Assembly (NCBI GenBank): GCA_001838165.1 | Contig: KV835903.1 | Span: 1 to 28,512, forward strand | From: Actinomyces sp. HMSC035G02 | Lineage (GTDB): Bacteria > Actinomycetota > Actinomycetes > Actinomycetales > Actinomycetaceae | DNA length: 28,512 nt | Direction: 5' to 3' | Part shown: positions 15,960 to 23,959 of the stretch, one piece after another | How the letters are laid out: each line of letters opens with the position of its first letter | Position numbering within the stretch: position 1 is the first letter of the stretch | The notes under the pieces: generated by a model | The model's database searches: none | Told to the model about the DNA's origin: nothing | What the model saw: only the letters and a program-made list of their open reading frames with translations | Program-made: the position numbers and the translations under genes

Positions 15960-16050
15960 GGACTGATTATCGGGGAGTGAGTTCGCCATAGCCACGCCTT
16001 CTGCTCGCTACTACTAGCATTTGCTTCACGTGTGCCCCGTCCCCAAATAG

Positions 16051-16160
16051 CAATGCACTGTTTAGAGGAGCATTGCACTAGATAGGGAGGCATTGCACTA
16101 CCTACTATCCAGTGCAATGCTCAGCTATCTAGTGCACTGCTACAGCAACCAGCGCAATAA
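16051..16160. repeat. mirror-symmetric array C1, six 20-bp units (3 direct + 3 inverted)
   Basis: CATTGCACTA-like decamers begin at 16051, 16071 and 16091, and their inverses (AGTGCAATGC-like) at 16111, 16131 and 16151, all at an exact 20-bp period. The dyad axis lies in CCTACTATCC (16101-16110). The third and fourth units are perfect inverses; the outer units have 1-3 mismatches. The array abuts the stop codon (16161-16163) of the minus-strand gene and lies about 90 bp past the convergent dehydrogenase stop. The gap 15960-16050 shows nothing else. Confidence 0.9.
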
Positions 16161-17243
16161 CTACCGACTGCGCGTATGAAAACGTCGATTCGGGCCATCA
16201 CACGCTTCAGTCGGCAACGCCCACAACGCCTCAGCATGCTCAGGGATGGCGACTTGATGCGGACGAAGGAGCTGGATCGCCCACGCTCGTAACGCACTGA
16301 AGTCTTCATAGTCTCTCCAAGAGACCCGGTATATCGTCCACCCGGCACTGCGCAGATCATTTTCTCGCTGGATCCATTCACGCTTCGCCCGAGCGAAGTC
16401 GGCTTCGTTCTTTCCGAGCTTTCCAATCCCATCGAACTCGAAGATGATCATGAGTCCCGGAATCGCGATGTCCGCAAAGTAGCGGCGCCCGTTGACGATG
16501 ATCTCGAACTGGGTCACGACCTCGAAGGCACTCACCGACTTGAGGACCCACAGCAGCGCAGCCTCGGCTGGGTTGTCGCAGCCCGGGTCAGCGGCGTCTA
16601 TGATTCTCTCCGCTCGCTTGTAAGGAATGCAGGTAGCCGCCCGTCGCCGTTCTATCAGACGCACCTTTATCTTATCTTTGGTCATTTCTGCCAGACATCT
16701 GGCTTCATCTTGAGCAAACTTCGAGAAGCCTGACTCGTGACGCAACACCATGCAGGCTGCGACAAAAGCACTCAAAGCTTCTGAATGACACGCCATACGC
16801 ACAACCGCGTCGATGACAGATTCGCATCGAAGCCCATCGATGATTTCCAATGCATTTTCTGATGGTCGACTGGTGGTCGCGTATACATAGACCGGCGGAA
16901 CGGTAGCTACCACCGTTCTAACAGGAGGCAATCGCCGCTTTCCATGTCGTACACCGAACCACGCCACAACATCCGGATTGGCCTCCCACAATGGAATTGA
17001 ACGCGCAACGAGGGCACTATTACCGACGAGAACAGCCTGCCGCTTCGCTCCGACACATACCGCAAGGAGCCTGGCCTGGGCTACTGTCGCCCATGAATCC
17101 CAGATAGTCGTGAACGCATCAGGGCTATCAACACGGACGTAGCAACCTTTCCTAATCCACACACATGTATCGGCACATGGTTGCTGAACGGTACCCTCAC
17201 GCTGTGAGGGCAATGTCAGGACCGTCATCGATCGAATACTCAT
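16161..17243 (-). CDS. AbiEi/DUF559-like protein, putative PD-(D/E)XK nuclease
   Basis: 360 residues from the ATG at 17243 (GAGG 11 nt upstream); an upstream GTG at 17282 is in frame but less likely. The N-terminal region (WIRKGCYVRVD, VLVGNSALVARSIPLW) follows the layout of actinobacterial AbiEi-type antitoxin-related proteins, though its winged-helix part is short or diverged. The C-terminal 110 residues are a DUF559/Vsr-like fold: FADIAIPGLMIIFEFDGIGK supplies the Asp and Glu of a PD-(D/E)XK site, then ARAKREWIQRENDLRSAGW and IYRVSWRDY. Members are putative endonucleases or defence-related proteins. The gene is less G+C-rich and uses rarer codons than its neighbours, which suggests transfer. 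It is bracketed by arrays C1 and C2, which share sequence and design. No partner toxin (AbiEii) lies beside it. Confidence 0.8.
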   Translation of the reverse strand: MSIRSMTVLTLPSQREGTVQQPCADTCVWIRKGCYVRVDSPDAFTTIWDSWATVAQARLLAVCVGAKRQAVLVGNSALVARSIPLWEANPDVVAWFGVRHGKRRLPPVRTVVATVPPVYVYATTSRPSENALEIIDGLRCESVIDAVVRMACHSEALSAFVAACMVLRHESGFSKFAQDEARCLAEMTKDKIKVRLIERRRAATCIPYKRAERIIDAADPGCDNPAEAALLWVLKSVSAFEVVTQFEIIVNGRRYFADIAIPGLMIIFEFDGIGKLGKNEADFARAKREWIQRENDLRSAGWTIYRVSWRDYEDFSALRAWAIQLLRPHQVAIPEHAEALWALPTEACDGPNRRFHTRSR

Positions 17244-17294
17244 ACATTGATGATCCTCATGTGAGCCGCACTCGTCACCCACACAACCGACACC

Positions 17295-17331
17295 TGTGGA
17301 TAACTCGCACTATAAAGAAGCCTGTGGATAA
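17295..17331 (-). promoter_or_regulatory. two DnaA-box consensus sites upstream of the putative nuclease gene
   Basis: TTATCCACA occurs perfectly twice on the minus strand (17295-17303 and 17323-17331), each extended to TTATCCACAGG. Between them the minus strand reads TATAGT (17309-17314), a possible -10 box that would give a leader of about 60 nt before the ATG at 17243. Whether DnaA binds here is unknown. The remaining 17332-17398 holds nothing recognisable. Confidence 0.45.
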
Positions 17332-17398
17332 TCCCTGTTCGATACTCTCATCGGGACTCCTCCCAAGCCGTGCCCCATATCAGCTCAGCCTTAGGCAG

Positions 17399-17508
17399 CG
17401 ATGCACCACATAGGGAAGCATTGCACTATTTCGGGAAGCATTGCACTAGCTACTAGCCAGTGCAATGCCGTGCTATCTAGTGCATTGCTTACTCATCTAG
17501 TGCAACGC
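17399..17508. repeat. mirror-symmetric array C2, six 20-bp units (3 direct + 3 inverted)
   Basis: CGATGCACCA (17399), CATTGCACTA (17419 and 17439), AGTGCAATGC (17459), AGTGCATTGC (17479) and AGTGCAACGC (17499) lie at an exact 20-bp period, with the dyad in GCTACTAGCC (17449-17458). Unit sequence, period, number and orientation pattern match array C1 on the other side of the gene. Inter-unit bases are also partly shared (ATAGGGARG before direct units, ATCT before inverted ones). The array ends 4 bp past the apbE stop codon (17513-17515). Confidence 0.9.
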
Positions 17509-17512
17509 TCGT

Positions 17513-18622
17513 TCATCGCTCCGCACGCACCAGGCCCACAACCTTCGCCGAGGCCGGGGTGCCCGTCTCGCGAGCCCAGCGCGCCACGACGTCAGAGACA
17601 TCGAGGGACGGATCGACGAGCAGCGCCGTCGACAGGGCTTCTGCCAGCACACCCGACGAGGCCACGACACTAACCTGTCGCACACCTGCATGAGCGGGGT
17701 ATCCCGTGCGCGGGTCGATGATGTGATGATCGAACGCTCGACCGCCACCCGCGGATGTTTCACGCGATGTTTCACGCGCGCGACGATCCGACAGAGGCCC
17801 CAGGTTGTCCCCGGACGTCGACAGGGACGCCATGCCGTCCGCAGGCAGCTCCACGACGCCAGCGACCGACGTGGGCCCGCCATCAGGGTCACGCAGGCCG
17901 GCGCGCCACGAGGAACCGTCGGCGCGAGTCCCGAACACCGACACCGACGAGGTCCCCACCGACACGAGGACGCCGCGCGCCCCCATAGCCACCGCCAGGT
18001 CGCGGCACGCGTCGGCGGTGTATCCCTTCGCGATGCCGCCCAGGTCGAGGCGCGGGCTGGGAACATCCACGCCACCCGCGGACTCACCGGGGTCCCCCAT
18101 CGCCCACCGCCGCTCGCCAACGCGCGACAGCAAGCCCCACGCTGAGGCACGCAACGCCGCCTCCACAACGCGCTCAGAAGGCGCGGGCGGCAAGGGCACA
18201 CCCGCGACGTACGCGGCCCGCATCGCCTTGACGTCCCACGCGGCAACGAGCTGCCCGATCAACGGGTTGAACGCTCCCCCGGTCGCCTCCGCGAGCGCCA
18301 GCGCGTCGCGCAGCAGCCGGTCGGTTTCTTCGCTCACGACGAGGCCGGGGCCGCCTTGTGCGGAATCGGCCCCGCATCGGGAAGCACCGGAACCGCGCGC
18401 GGCATCACGGACAGCGGCATTGAGCCGCGACACCTCGGACGAGGGCCGGAACACGCTCCATATATCCTCGTGGCGCGCGACAACACCCACGATAGCGTTG
18501 ACGATCGCCATGCCGTCCCCGCCCCACCCGATGATGTCGACGCGGGTGCCCATCGCGGGGAAGGAGGAGCGCCACGTGGGCGCAGCATCCACAGCGCGAG
18601 AGACCCCCGCGGGCCCGGCCAC
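17513..18622 (-). CDS. apbE: FAD:protein FMN transferase
   Basis: 369 residues from a GTG at 18622. ApbE attaches FMN covalently to Thr/Ser in D-x-x-[ST]-G-A-[ST] motifs of exported flavoproteins. Visible marks are PAMGTRVDI, RLNAA, LDLGGIAKGYTAD (residues about 192-204) and HHIIDPRTGYPA (299-310). Its likely substrate, an FMN-binding lipoprotein with DVITGAT, is the gene just upstream (37-bp gap). Two positions look unusual: the site normally reading like LVNLGGD is LVSVGTSS, and the Asp of the C-terminal A-D-x-x-[ST]T Mg-binding motif appears as Glu (AEALSTA, E328). No signal peptide or lipobox is evident, unlike many exported ApbE proteins. Last gene of the iron operon. Confidence 0.9.
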   Translation of the reverse strand: MAGPAGVSRAVDAAPTWRSSFPAMGTRVDIIGWGGDGMAIVNAIVGVVARHEDIWSVFRPSSEVSRLNAAVRDAARGSGASRCGADSAQGGPGLVVSEETDRLLRDALALAEATGGAFNPLIGQLVAAWDVKAMRAAYVAGVPLPPAPSERVVEAALRASAWGLLSRVGERRWAMGDPGESAGGVDVPSPRLDLGGIAKGYTADACRDLAVAMGARGVLVSVGTSSVSVFGTRADGSSWRAGLRDPDGGPTSVAGVVELPADGMASLSTSGDNLGPLSDRRARETSRETSAGGGRAFDHHIIDPRTGYPAHAGVRQVSVVASSGVLAEALSTALLVDPSLDVSDVVARWARETGTPASAKVVGLVRAER

Positions 18623-18659
18623 GGCCTCGTCCCCCGGGGTGCCGGCGAAGCGCGAAGCC

Positions 18660-19235
18660 TCAGCCGTCGGAGCCTCCGAGGTCCTTGTCGAGGTCGCCGT
18701 CCTTCGTGGCGTCGTTCAGGCCGGGAATGTTGATGTCATCGGCGCCGTCGGGCGAGACGCCCTGGGCGGCGGCGATGGCCCGGATGGCGGCCTGCACGAA
18801 CTGCTGGTGGGCGACGGTGGCGCCGGTGATGACGTCGACCTTGGCGGGGTCGCCGACCTTGGTGAGGTTGTCGGAGTACTCCTGGTAGGAGGCGACGGCG
18901 GCCTGAGCCTTCTTGTAGTAGTCCTCGTTGAAGACTTCGCCCGCGGAGTTCTTGCCGTAATCGGCGCCCTTGTCGGTGCCGTCGGCCAGCGTCGTCTCGT
19001 AGGAGGTGGCGGTGATGCGCCCGCCCTCGACGGTGATGGTGATGGTGCCGATGGAGCCCTGGTCGTCGGCGTTGGATTGGGCGGTCCAGGTGCCGTCGCT
19101 CATGGGCTTGGTCATGTCCAGGCCGGTGGAGGGCGTGCAGGCGGCCAGGATGGTCGCGCCGAGGGCGCCGAGGAGCGCGTACGAGGCCGGGGCGACCCAG
19201 CGGGAACGGCTATCGGGGGTGGTGGGCGTGGTCAT
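18660..19235 (-). CDS. FMN-binding domain lipoprotein
   Basis: 191 residues. An N-terminal membrane segment ends in the lipobox ILAAC (C33), so the mature protein is a membrane-anchored extracytoplasmic lipoprotein. GTWTAQSNADDQGSIGTITITVEGGRI and DVITGATVAHQQF are the hallmarks of the FMN_bind family. T140 in DVITGAT is the expected site of covalent FMN attachment by ApbE, which is encoded next. The C-terminus is a short acidic tail. The ATG overlaps the stop codon of the ATPase gene (ATGA), indicating translational coupling with the transporter. In context it is likely an extracytoplasmic electron carrier serving the iron-uptake proteins; in other bacteria such proteins feed flavin-based extracellular electron transfer. 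Confidence 0.92.
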   Translation of the reverse strand: MTTPTTPDSRSRWVAPASYALLGALGATILAACTPSTGLDMTKPMSDGTWTAQSNADDQGSIGTITITVEGGRITATSYETTLADGTDKGADYGKNSAGEVFNEDYYKKAQAAVASYQEYSDNLTKVGDPAKVDVITGATVAHQQFVQAAIRAIAAAQGVSPDGADDINIPGLNDATKDGDLDKDLGGSDG

Positions 19236-20017
19236 CGCACCTTGTCCTTTCCGCTGCGCGCGTCGCCGTCGCGGCCGGGCAGAACCAGGCCGGAGGCGCG
19301 CTGTTCAAAGTCGTGGTCGTGCCAGGTTTCCTTGACGACCTTGCCGTGGTCGAGTCGGATTTCGCGCTGGCCCTGTTCGGCGACGAGCGCGTCGTGGGTG
19401 ACGACCATAAGGGTCGTACCGTCCTGGTGGAGCTGGTTGAACAGGTCGAGGACGATTTCCTCGTTGGTTTCGTCCAGGTTGCCGGTGGGCTCGTCGGCCA
19501 GCAGCAGCTTGGGGTAGTTGATGAGGGCGCGGGCCACGCACACGCGCTGCTGCTCGCCGCCGGAGAGCTGGCGCGGCAGGTGGGTGGCGCGGTCGGCGAG
19601 GCCGACGCGGTCCAGGGCCTCGAGGGCCTCCTTCTCGTCGGGCATCGAGTGGTAGTACTGGGCGACCATGACGTTTTCGAGGGCCGTCAGGTGGCCGATG
19701 AGGTGGAACTGCTGGAAGACGAGGCCGATGGTGCGGCAGCGCACCTCGGTGAGCTCGTCGGCGGTCAGGTCGGAGATGTCGTGGCCGTCCAGCATGACGG
19801 TGCCCTTGGTGGCGGTGTCCATGGCGCCGACGATGTTCATGAGCGTGGTCTTGCCGGAGCCGGAGGGGCCGACGATGGAGACCCACTGGCCGCGCGGGAT
19901 CTCGAGGGACACGTTGTCGAGGGCGTGCAGGTCCCCGTAGATCTTCGAGACGCCCTCGAGGCTCAGCAGCGCGTCCGTGGGGGCCGACGAGGCCGGGGTG
20001 GCGGTGGAGGTGGTCAT
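19232..20017 (-). CDS. ABC transporter ATPase (MacB/LolD type) of the iron operon
   Basis: 261 residues from the ATG at 20017; the ATG at 20029, which overlaps the preceding stop as ATGA, is an equally possible start. Walker A GPSGSGKT (50-57), Q-loop VFQQFHLIGHLTA, signature LSGGEQQR (151-158), Walker B LLLADEPTGNLD and switch H208 in VTHD are all intact. The sequence belongs to the MacB/LolD/FtsE group, whose partners are FtsX-type permeases. Two such permeases precede it. In the homologous Campylobacter locus this ATPase and two permeases accompany FTR1 and P19. Its exact cargo is not established; it may energise assembly or electron delivery rather than move iron itself. Confidence 0.95.
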   Translation of the reverse strand: MTTSTATPASSAPTDALLSLEGVSKIYGDLHALDNVSLEIPRGQWVSIVGPSGSGKTTLMNIVGAMDTATKGTVMLDGHDISDLTADELTEVRCRTIGLVFQQFHLIGHLTALENVMVAQYYHSMPDEKEALEALDRVGLADRATHLPRQLSGGEQQRVCVARALINYPKLLLADEPTGNLDETNEEIVLDLFNQLHQDGTTLMVVTHDALVAEQGQREIRLDHGKVVKETWHDHDFEQRASGLVLPGRDGDARSGKDKVR

Positions 20018-20025
20018 GGTGACTC

Positions 20026-21212
20026 TCATTCTCCGCGCAGGACGAGCGCGGGATCGACGGCCAGTGCGCGGCGCACCGGCGGGAGGCAGGCGAGGACAGC
20101 GATGAGGATCGAGCATGCGACCGTGCCGAGGAGGATGACGGGGTGCAGCGAGATGGAGCGGTGGAACACGGAGGTGGAAATGAGCACGGCGAGGCCGTAG
20201 CCGGCCCCGGCACCCAGGAGGCCTCCGATGAGGCCGAGCATGACGCCCTCACCCATGAATTCGCGGGTGATGGATCGGGCGGTGGCGCCCAGGGCCTTAC
20301 GCAGGCCGATCTCGTTGCGGCGCTCGGTGACGACGGCGATCATCGTGGTGGACACGCCGATCATAGTCAGCGCCAGCACGATGACGGTGATGACGATGAG
20401 CAGGGAGCGCAGCATCGCCAGCACGCCCGTGTCGGACTGGGCGAGGCGGCGCACGGTCTGGGCGTGAATATCGGGGTTCGCGGCGTTCATCGCGTCGGCG
20501 ATGGCGCTGAGCTGATCACCCTCCAGGGCGATCGAGTACTCAGCGAGCGACACGGCACCGGTCTGCCCGGTCAGCGTGCTCATGTCCTGTCTGGACATGT
20601 ACACGTAGCCGTCTTCGTTGCCGCCGGTCTTGAGGATGCCGGACACGGTCAGGGTGACGGTACGCGGATCGACCTTCAGGCCCGCGGCCGGGGCGCCGGA
20701 CTGCACCTGTGCACCCTTCGAGGACGCGCTCGCGTCCAGCTGGCTGACCGTAATCGTGTCACCCGCCTTGACGTCGATCGTCGAAGCGATCTGCTCACCA
20801 ACGAGGATCTGACCCGTCGCAGCGGGCCAATCCCCGTCCACGTACCAGTACGGGTTCATGGCATGCACGGCATTCAGGTCCGCGCCGCCCGCGACGTACG
20901 GCTGGTCGTTGATGGTGACGGTCTCGTAGTCGAACGCTGCGGATCCGACCAGAGCGCTCGCGGGCACCTGGGCGGTCGCGGCGGCCACGGCCTCGTCCGT
21001 GATGGGAAGGTCACCGGCGGGGGTGACGACGAGGTTGGCGCCGTAGGAGCGGTCTCTCGGGCCAGCTGGGCCGGCACGTCGACGGCGATCGTGACGAGGC
21101 CGGACAGCGTGGTCGCACCGATGGCGACGGCGAGGATCGCGATGAAGACACGGGAGCGACGGCGCAGGATGGAGGAAGTGACCATCCGCCAGAACATTGC
21201 TCGTCTGGACAT
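20026..21212 (-). pseudogene. FtsX/MacB-type permease with a frameshift
   Basis: The N-terminus (MSRRAMFWRM, a membrane segment, then VDVPAQLARE) and the rest (SYGANLVVTPAG to VLRGE) are in different frames. The switch is at about 21051-21058, in GAGAGACCGC on the minus strand. Restoring one base gives a continuous protein of 395 residues. The sister permease has KSYGANIVV at the same place, which supports RSYGANLVV directly after the break. The start at 21212 has GGAAGG 8 nt upstream. After an extracytoplasmic domain, three membrane segments follow near the C-terminus, as usual for FtsX-type permeases, including the ERRNEIGLRKALGA motif. All the rest looks intact and the whole operon is preserved, so a sequencing error or a very recent mutation is more likely than an old pseudogene. 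Confidence 0.85.
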
Positions 21213-21217
21213 GGGCA

Positions 21218-22495
21218 TCACCTTCCGTGCAGGACTTCCGCCGCGTTGAGGCGCAGCAGGTAGCGGATCGCCGGGATGGAGGCTCCCAGGACGACAAGGA
21301 TGACGAGGACGGCGACGAGGCCGACGACGACGGGCACGAAGGCGATGGAGGAGCCAAAAACCATGTAGCCGATCGCCTGCGCGAGGGCGAGGCCTCCGCC
21401 GTAGCCGAGGACTCCGCCGACCAGGCCGACGATGACCGTTTCGGTCAGGAACAGGGCAATGATCTGCTTGTCCTTGGCACCCACGGCCTTCATGAGGCCA
21501 ATTTCGCTGGAACGCTCCATGACGCCTGCGGTCACCAGGTTCGCGATGGCCAGGGCCGAGGCGATGAGCGCCAGGACGGTCACGAGGACCATGAGCAGCT
21601 GGGTCTTCTCGAGGATCGTGCCTTCAGACTCGGCGACCTGGCGGACCGGGCGGGCCACGGAGTCCGTCATGACTTCCTCGATCTGGTAGGCGATCGAGGA
21701 GACGTAGGCGGTGCAGTACCAGGTTTCCTTCTCGGACACGCTCAGCGAGTTCGGGTTCTTCGCGGCCTTGCGGGCCAGGTCGTTGTCGGGCGTGGTCAGG
21801 GCGGAGACCTCGACACTGCCGACGACGTTCTCGCGCTCGAGGAGCGCCTGGGCTTGCGCCAGCTGAATGAACACGCCGCGGTCGGCGTCGTCGCCACTGG
21901 TGAGGATGCCACGCACCGTGAACTCGTGCGTGATTCCCTCGCGGGTCAGGGTGAAGGTGTCGCCGACCTTCAGGCCGTGGGCGGCCGCGTAGGTGGCGCC
22001 GACGAGGGCACCATCCTCGTCGTCGTCCGTCGGCCACGCCCCCTCAATGCCCCACCAGCCGCGCAGCTTGTCGAGGCCGGTTTCGACGCTCTCGCCGGTG
22101 GCCAGCTCGAGGTGGTGGCTGAACCAGGTGCCGGTCGTGGGCACGTGCTCGCCGCTCCCGTCCGTGACGGACACGCTCAGCAGGGGCGTGAAGTCGAGGA
22201 TGTTGTAGGTCCAGAAGATCGTCTTAATGTTGCCGAGCTCGTCCTCGCGCAGGTAGGAACGTGACTCGGTAGCCTCGCCCGTGGAGTAGAGGTCGTCAAG
22301 GACGGCCGCGCCCTGGGGGCGCACGACGATGTTCGCGCCGTAGGACTTGAGTTCCTGGTTGACCTTGTCGCCAACGTTGAACATGACGGAGAGCATGGAC
22401 GTGGCGACGCAGGCTCCCAGCGCGACGGTCAGGGCGATCATCAGGTGGCGGTTACCGCGCCTCGTGAGGGCGCCGCGCAGCATTCGGAAAAACAC
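21218..22495 (-). CDS. FtsX/MacB-type ABC permease, first of two
   Basis: 425 residues from a GTG at 22495 (TAAGG 7 nt upstream; next ATG at 22483). One N-terminal membrane segment (LMIALTVALGACVATSML) is followed by a large extracytoplasmic domain starting KSYGANIVVRPQG. Three C-terminal membrane segments follow, with MERSSEIGLMKAVGAKDKQI between the first two, the cytoplasmic coupling loop typical of FtsX-type permeases. It ends LNAAEVLHGR. The stop overlaps the control region of the second permease. Together the two permeases and the ATPase form one MacB-like heterocomplex. It starts 9 bp after the DUF2318 gene, so the group is tightly coupled. Confidence 0.93.
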   Translation of the reverse strand: MFFRMLRGALTRRGNRHLMIALTVALGACVATSMLSVMFNVGDKVNQELKSYGANIVVRPQGAAVLDDLYSTGEATESRSYLREDELGNIKTIFWTYNILDFTPLLSVSVTDGSGEHVPTTGTWFSHHLELATGESVETGLDKLRGWWGIEGAWPTDDDEDGALVGATYAAAHGLKVGDTFTLTREGITHEFTVRGILTSGDDADRGVFIQLAQAQALLERENVVGSVEVSALTTPDNDLARKAAKNPNSLSVSEKETWYCTAYVSSIAYQIEEVMTDSVARPVRQVAESEGTILEKTQLLMVLVTVLALIASALAIANLVTAGVMERSSEIGLMKAVGAKDKQIIALFLTETVIVGLVGGVLGYGGGLALAQAIGYMVFGSSIAFVPVVVGLVAVLVILVVLGASIPAIRYLLRLNAAEVLHGR

Positions 22496-22504
22496 GCGTG
22501 AGCC

Positions 22505-23824
22505 TTACTTCGCGAAGACCGAGGCCGAGGCCTCGAGAGCCGAGATCGGCACGGTCAGCGTGCCGTTGGAGACCTTGTAGTCGATGGGGATCGGGTTGCA
22601 GCCGCCCTTAAAGCCGATGGTCGCGATGTTCATCGCCACTTCACACAGCTTGCAGATGACCTTGCCGTCCTTCTCGTAGTAGCCGGTAGGGCCGCAGATA
22701 TCGCACGCGTCCAGGCCCACGCCGAAGGAGGAGCCGGACTTCTGGATGACGATGAAGCGCACCTTCACGCCGCCCGAGGTCGTGTACTCGAAGCGGTGCA
22801 GGTGACCGTCGGAGATGTCGGCGAGGTTGACGCTCACCTGGTCATCGACGACGCTGAAGGACTCGGGCGGGGACAGCTCGATCTCCTGGCTACCGTAGGC
22901 GACGCCGACGGTGATGAGCAGCGCGCCGCACAGGTAGCCGAGGGCGGCGGTGCCCGCCATGGACTTGTAGAGGCGCGAGCGCGCGCGGCCCAGGCGTCCC
23001 TCGGCGGGGTTGGCACCCACGGTCGGGATGGAGCGCGAGGCCAGCCAGGTCAGGAACACGACGGCGCACAGGGCCAGGCCCGCGGCGATCGTGAAGACGG
23101 CCTCGTGGTTGATGAACCACGACATGACGTTCCACGCGTCCTTGGGAATCGCGATCCAGCGCTTGGCCTTGATGATACGCACGATCATCAGGGCGTGGTT
23201 GGCCAGCAGCGAGATCAGGATGAAGGCCGCCGGCCACACGCGGTTGTTCCACGAGCACAGGCGGTAGGAGACCCATGTGACGAAGCAGACGAGCACCCAT
23301 GCGAGCGTGTAGCCGACGATCGCGAGAACGACCGGGGTCGAGTAGATCTCGACGCCGCCCGAGAGCATCATGACGGCCTGGTTCATGGCCGTGGGGACTG
23401 CGCGGAACAGGGCGGCCGCAATGTAGAGGGCGCCGACGATACGCACGAGGGTATCCCCGCTCACTGCGGTTTCCATCGACGAGGCCGCCCGGGCCTCGTC
23501 GTCGGCGTCGCCGGGCAGGAGGGAACGCACGCGGCGCGAGCGCACCGCGATGAGCGCGAGGAACAGGACCGCAAGGACGATCGCGACGGGGAGGGTGAAC
23601 AGGCCGACGGTCTGGCGGTTCACGGACTTGGGGGCCTCGACGTTAATGATCGTCAGAGCCAGGGAGGAGACCATGCCCAGGCCGATACCGGCCCACACGG
23701 CGACCGAGCGTGCCTTCTTACCGCGGCGACCACGCCCGGCGGCGGGCATGAAGCGAATGACGGCGCCGAGCGCGAGCATCGTCAACAGCAGCGTCAGGGT
23801 TGCTTCACTCATTTGCTGAAGCAT
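22505..23824 (-). CDS. DUF2318 membrane protein with CxxC motifs, iron-uptake operon
   Basis: 439 residues. AGGAGG lies 7 nt before the ATG at 23824. About eight hydrophobic segments fill residues 1-310. A C-terminal extracytoplasmic domain then carries the DUF2318 signature: CDIC (C374, C377), CKLC (C391, C394) and GGCNPIP (C409). The cysteines suggest an Fe-S or metal centre. In FTR1-P19 loci this protein is always near FTR1 and is thought to take part in electron transfer or iron oxidation/reduction; the mechanism is not settled. The gap from P19 is 135 bp and holds a hairpin; the next permease follows after 9 bp. Confidence 0.93.
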   Translation of the reverse strand: MLQQMSEATLTLLLTMLALGAVIRFMPAAGRGRRGKKARSVAVWAGIGLGMVSSLALTIINVEAPKSVNRQTVGLFTLPVAIVLAVLFLALIAVRSRRVRSLLPGDADDEARAASSMETAVSGDTLVRIVGALYIAAALFRAVPTAMNQAVMMLSGGVEIYSTPVVLAIVGYTLAWVLVCFVTWVSYRLCSWNNRVWPAAFILISLLANHALMIVRIIKAKRWIAIPKDAWNVMSWFINHEAVFTIAAGLALCAVVFLTWLASRSIPTVGANPAEGRLGRARSRLYKSMAGTAALGYLCGALLITVGVAYGSQEIELSPPESFSVVDDQVSVNLADISDGHLHRFEYTTSGGVKVRFIVIQKSGSSFGVGLDACDICGPTGYYEKDGKVICKLCEVAMNIATIGFKGGCNPIPIDYKVSNGTLTVPISALEASASVFAK

Positions 23825-23898
23825 TGGCTTTCCTCCTGAAATAAAGGTTCACCGAAGTCGTAGCTACGGTATCGATTCTAGTCCCCTCACGGGGCTGA

Positions 23899-23939
23899 GG
23901 CCGAGGCCAGCGGTCCTACAAAGAACCACTGCCTCGGCC
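23899..23939 (-). promoter_or_regulatory. hairpin between the P19-type and DUF2318 genes
   Basis: GGCCGAGGC (23899-23907) pairs perfectly with GCCTCGGCC (23931-23939), and further pairs (AG/CT, GGT/ACC) extend inward. No T-run follows on the minus strand. It probably modulates read-through or stabilises the upstream transcript rather than ending the operon. Confidence 0.5.
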
Positions 23940-23959
23940 CCGCGAAGAGTGCACGTCGA

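Noticed and set aside
5645..15995. Very long open frames antisense to the methionine, hydrolase and dehydrogenase genes (up to over 1000 codons)
   Set aside because: Shadows caused by extreme third-position G/C. They are Arg/Gly/Ala-rich, match no family and lie opposite clear genes.
16161..17243. Complete AbiE toxin-antitoxin pair
   Set aside because: No AbiEii-like nucleotidyltransferase toxin is adjacent; both neighbouring genes are unrelated.
20026..21357. The second permease as an intact 443-residue protein starting at 21357
   Set aside because: The first ~100 residues of that frame are a low-complexity out-of-frame translation overlapping the previous gene; the true N-terminus lies in another frame from 21212.
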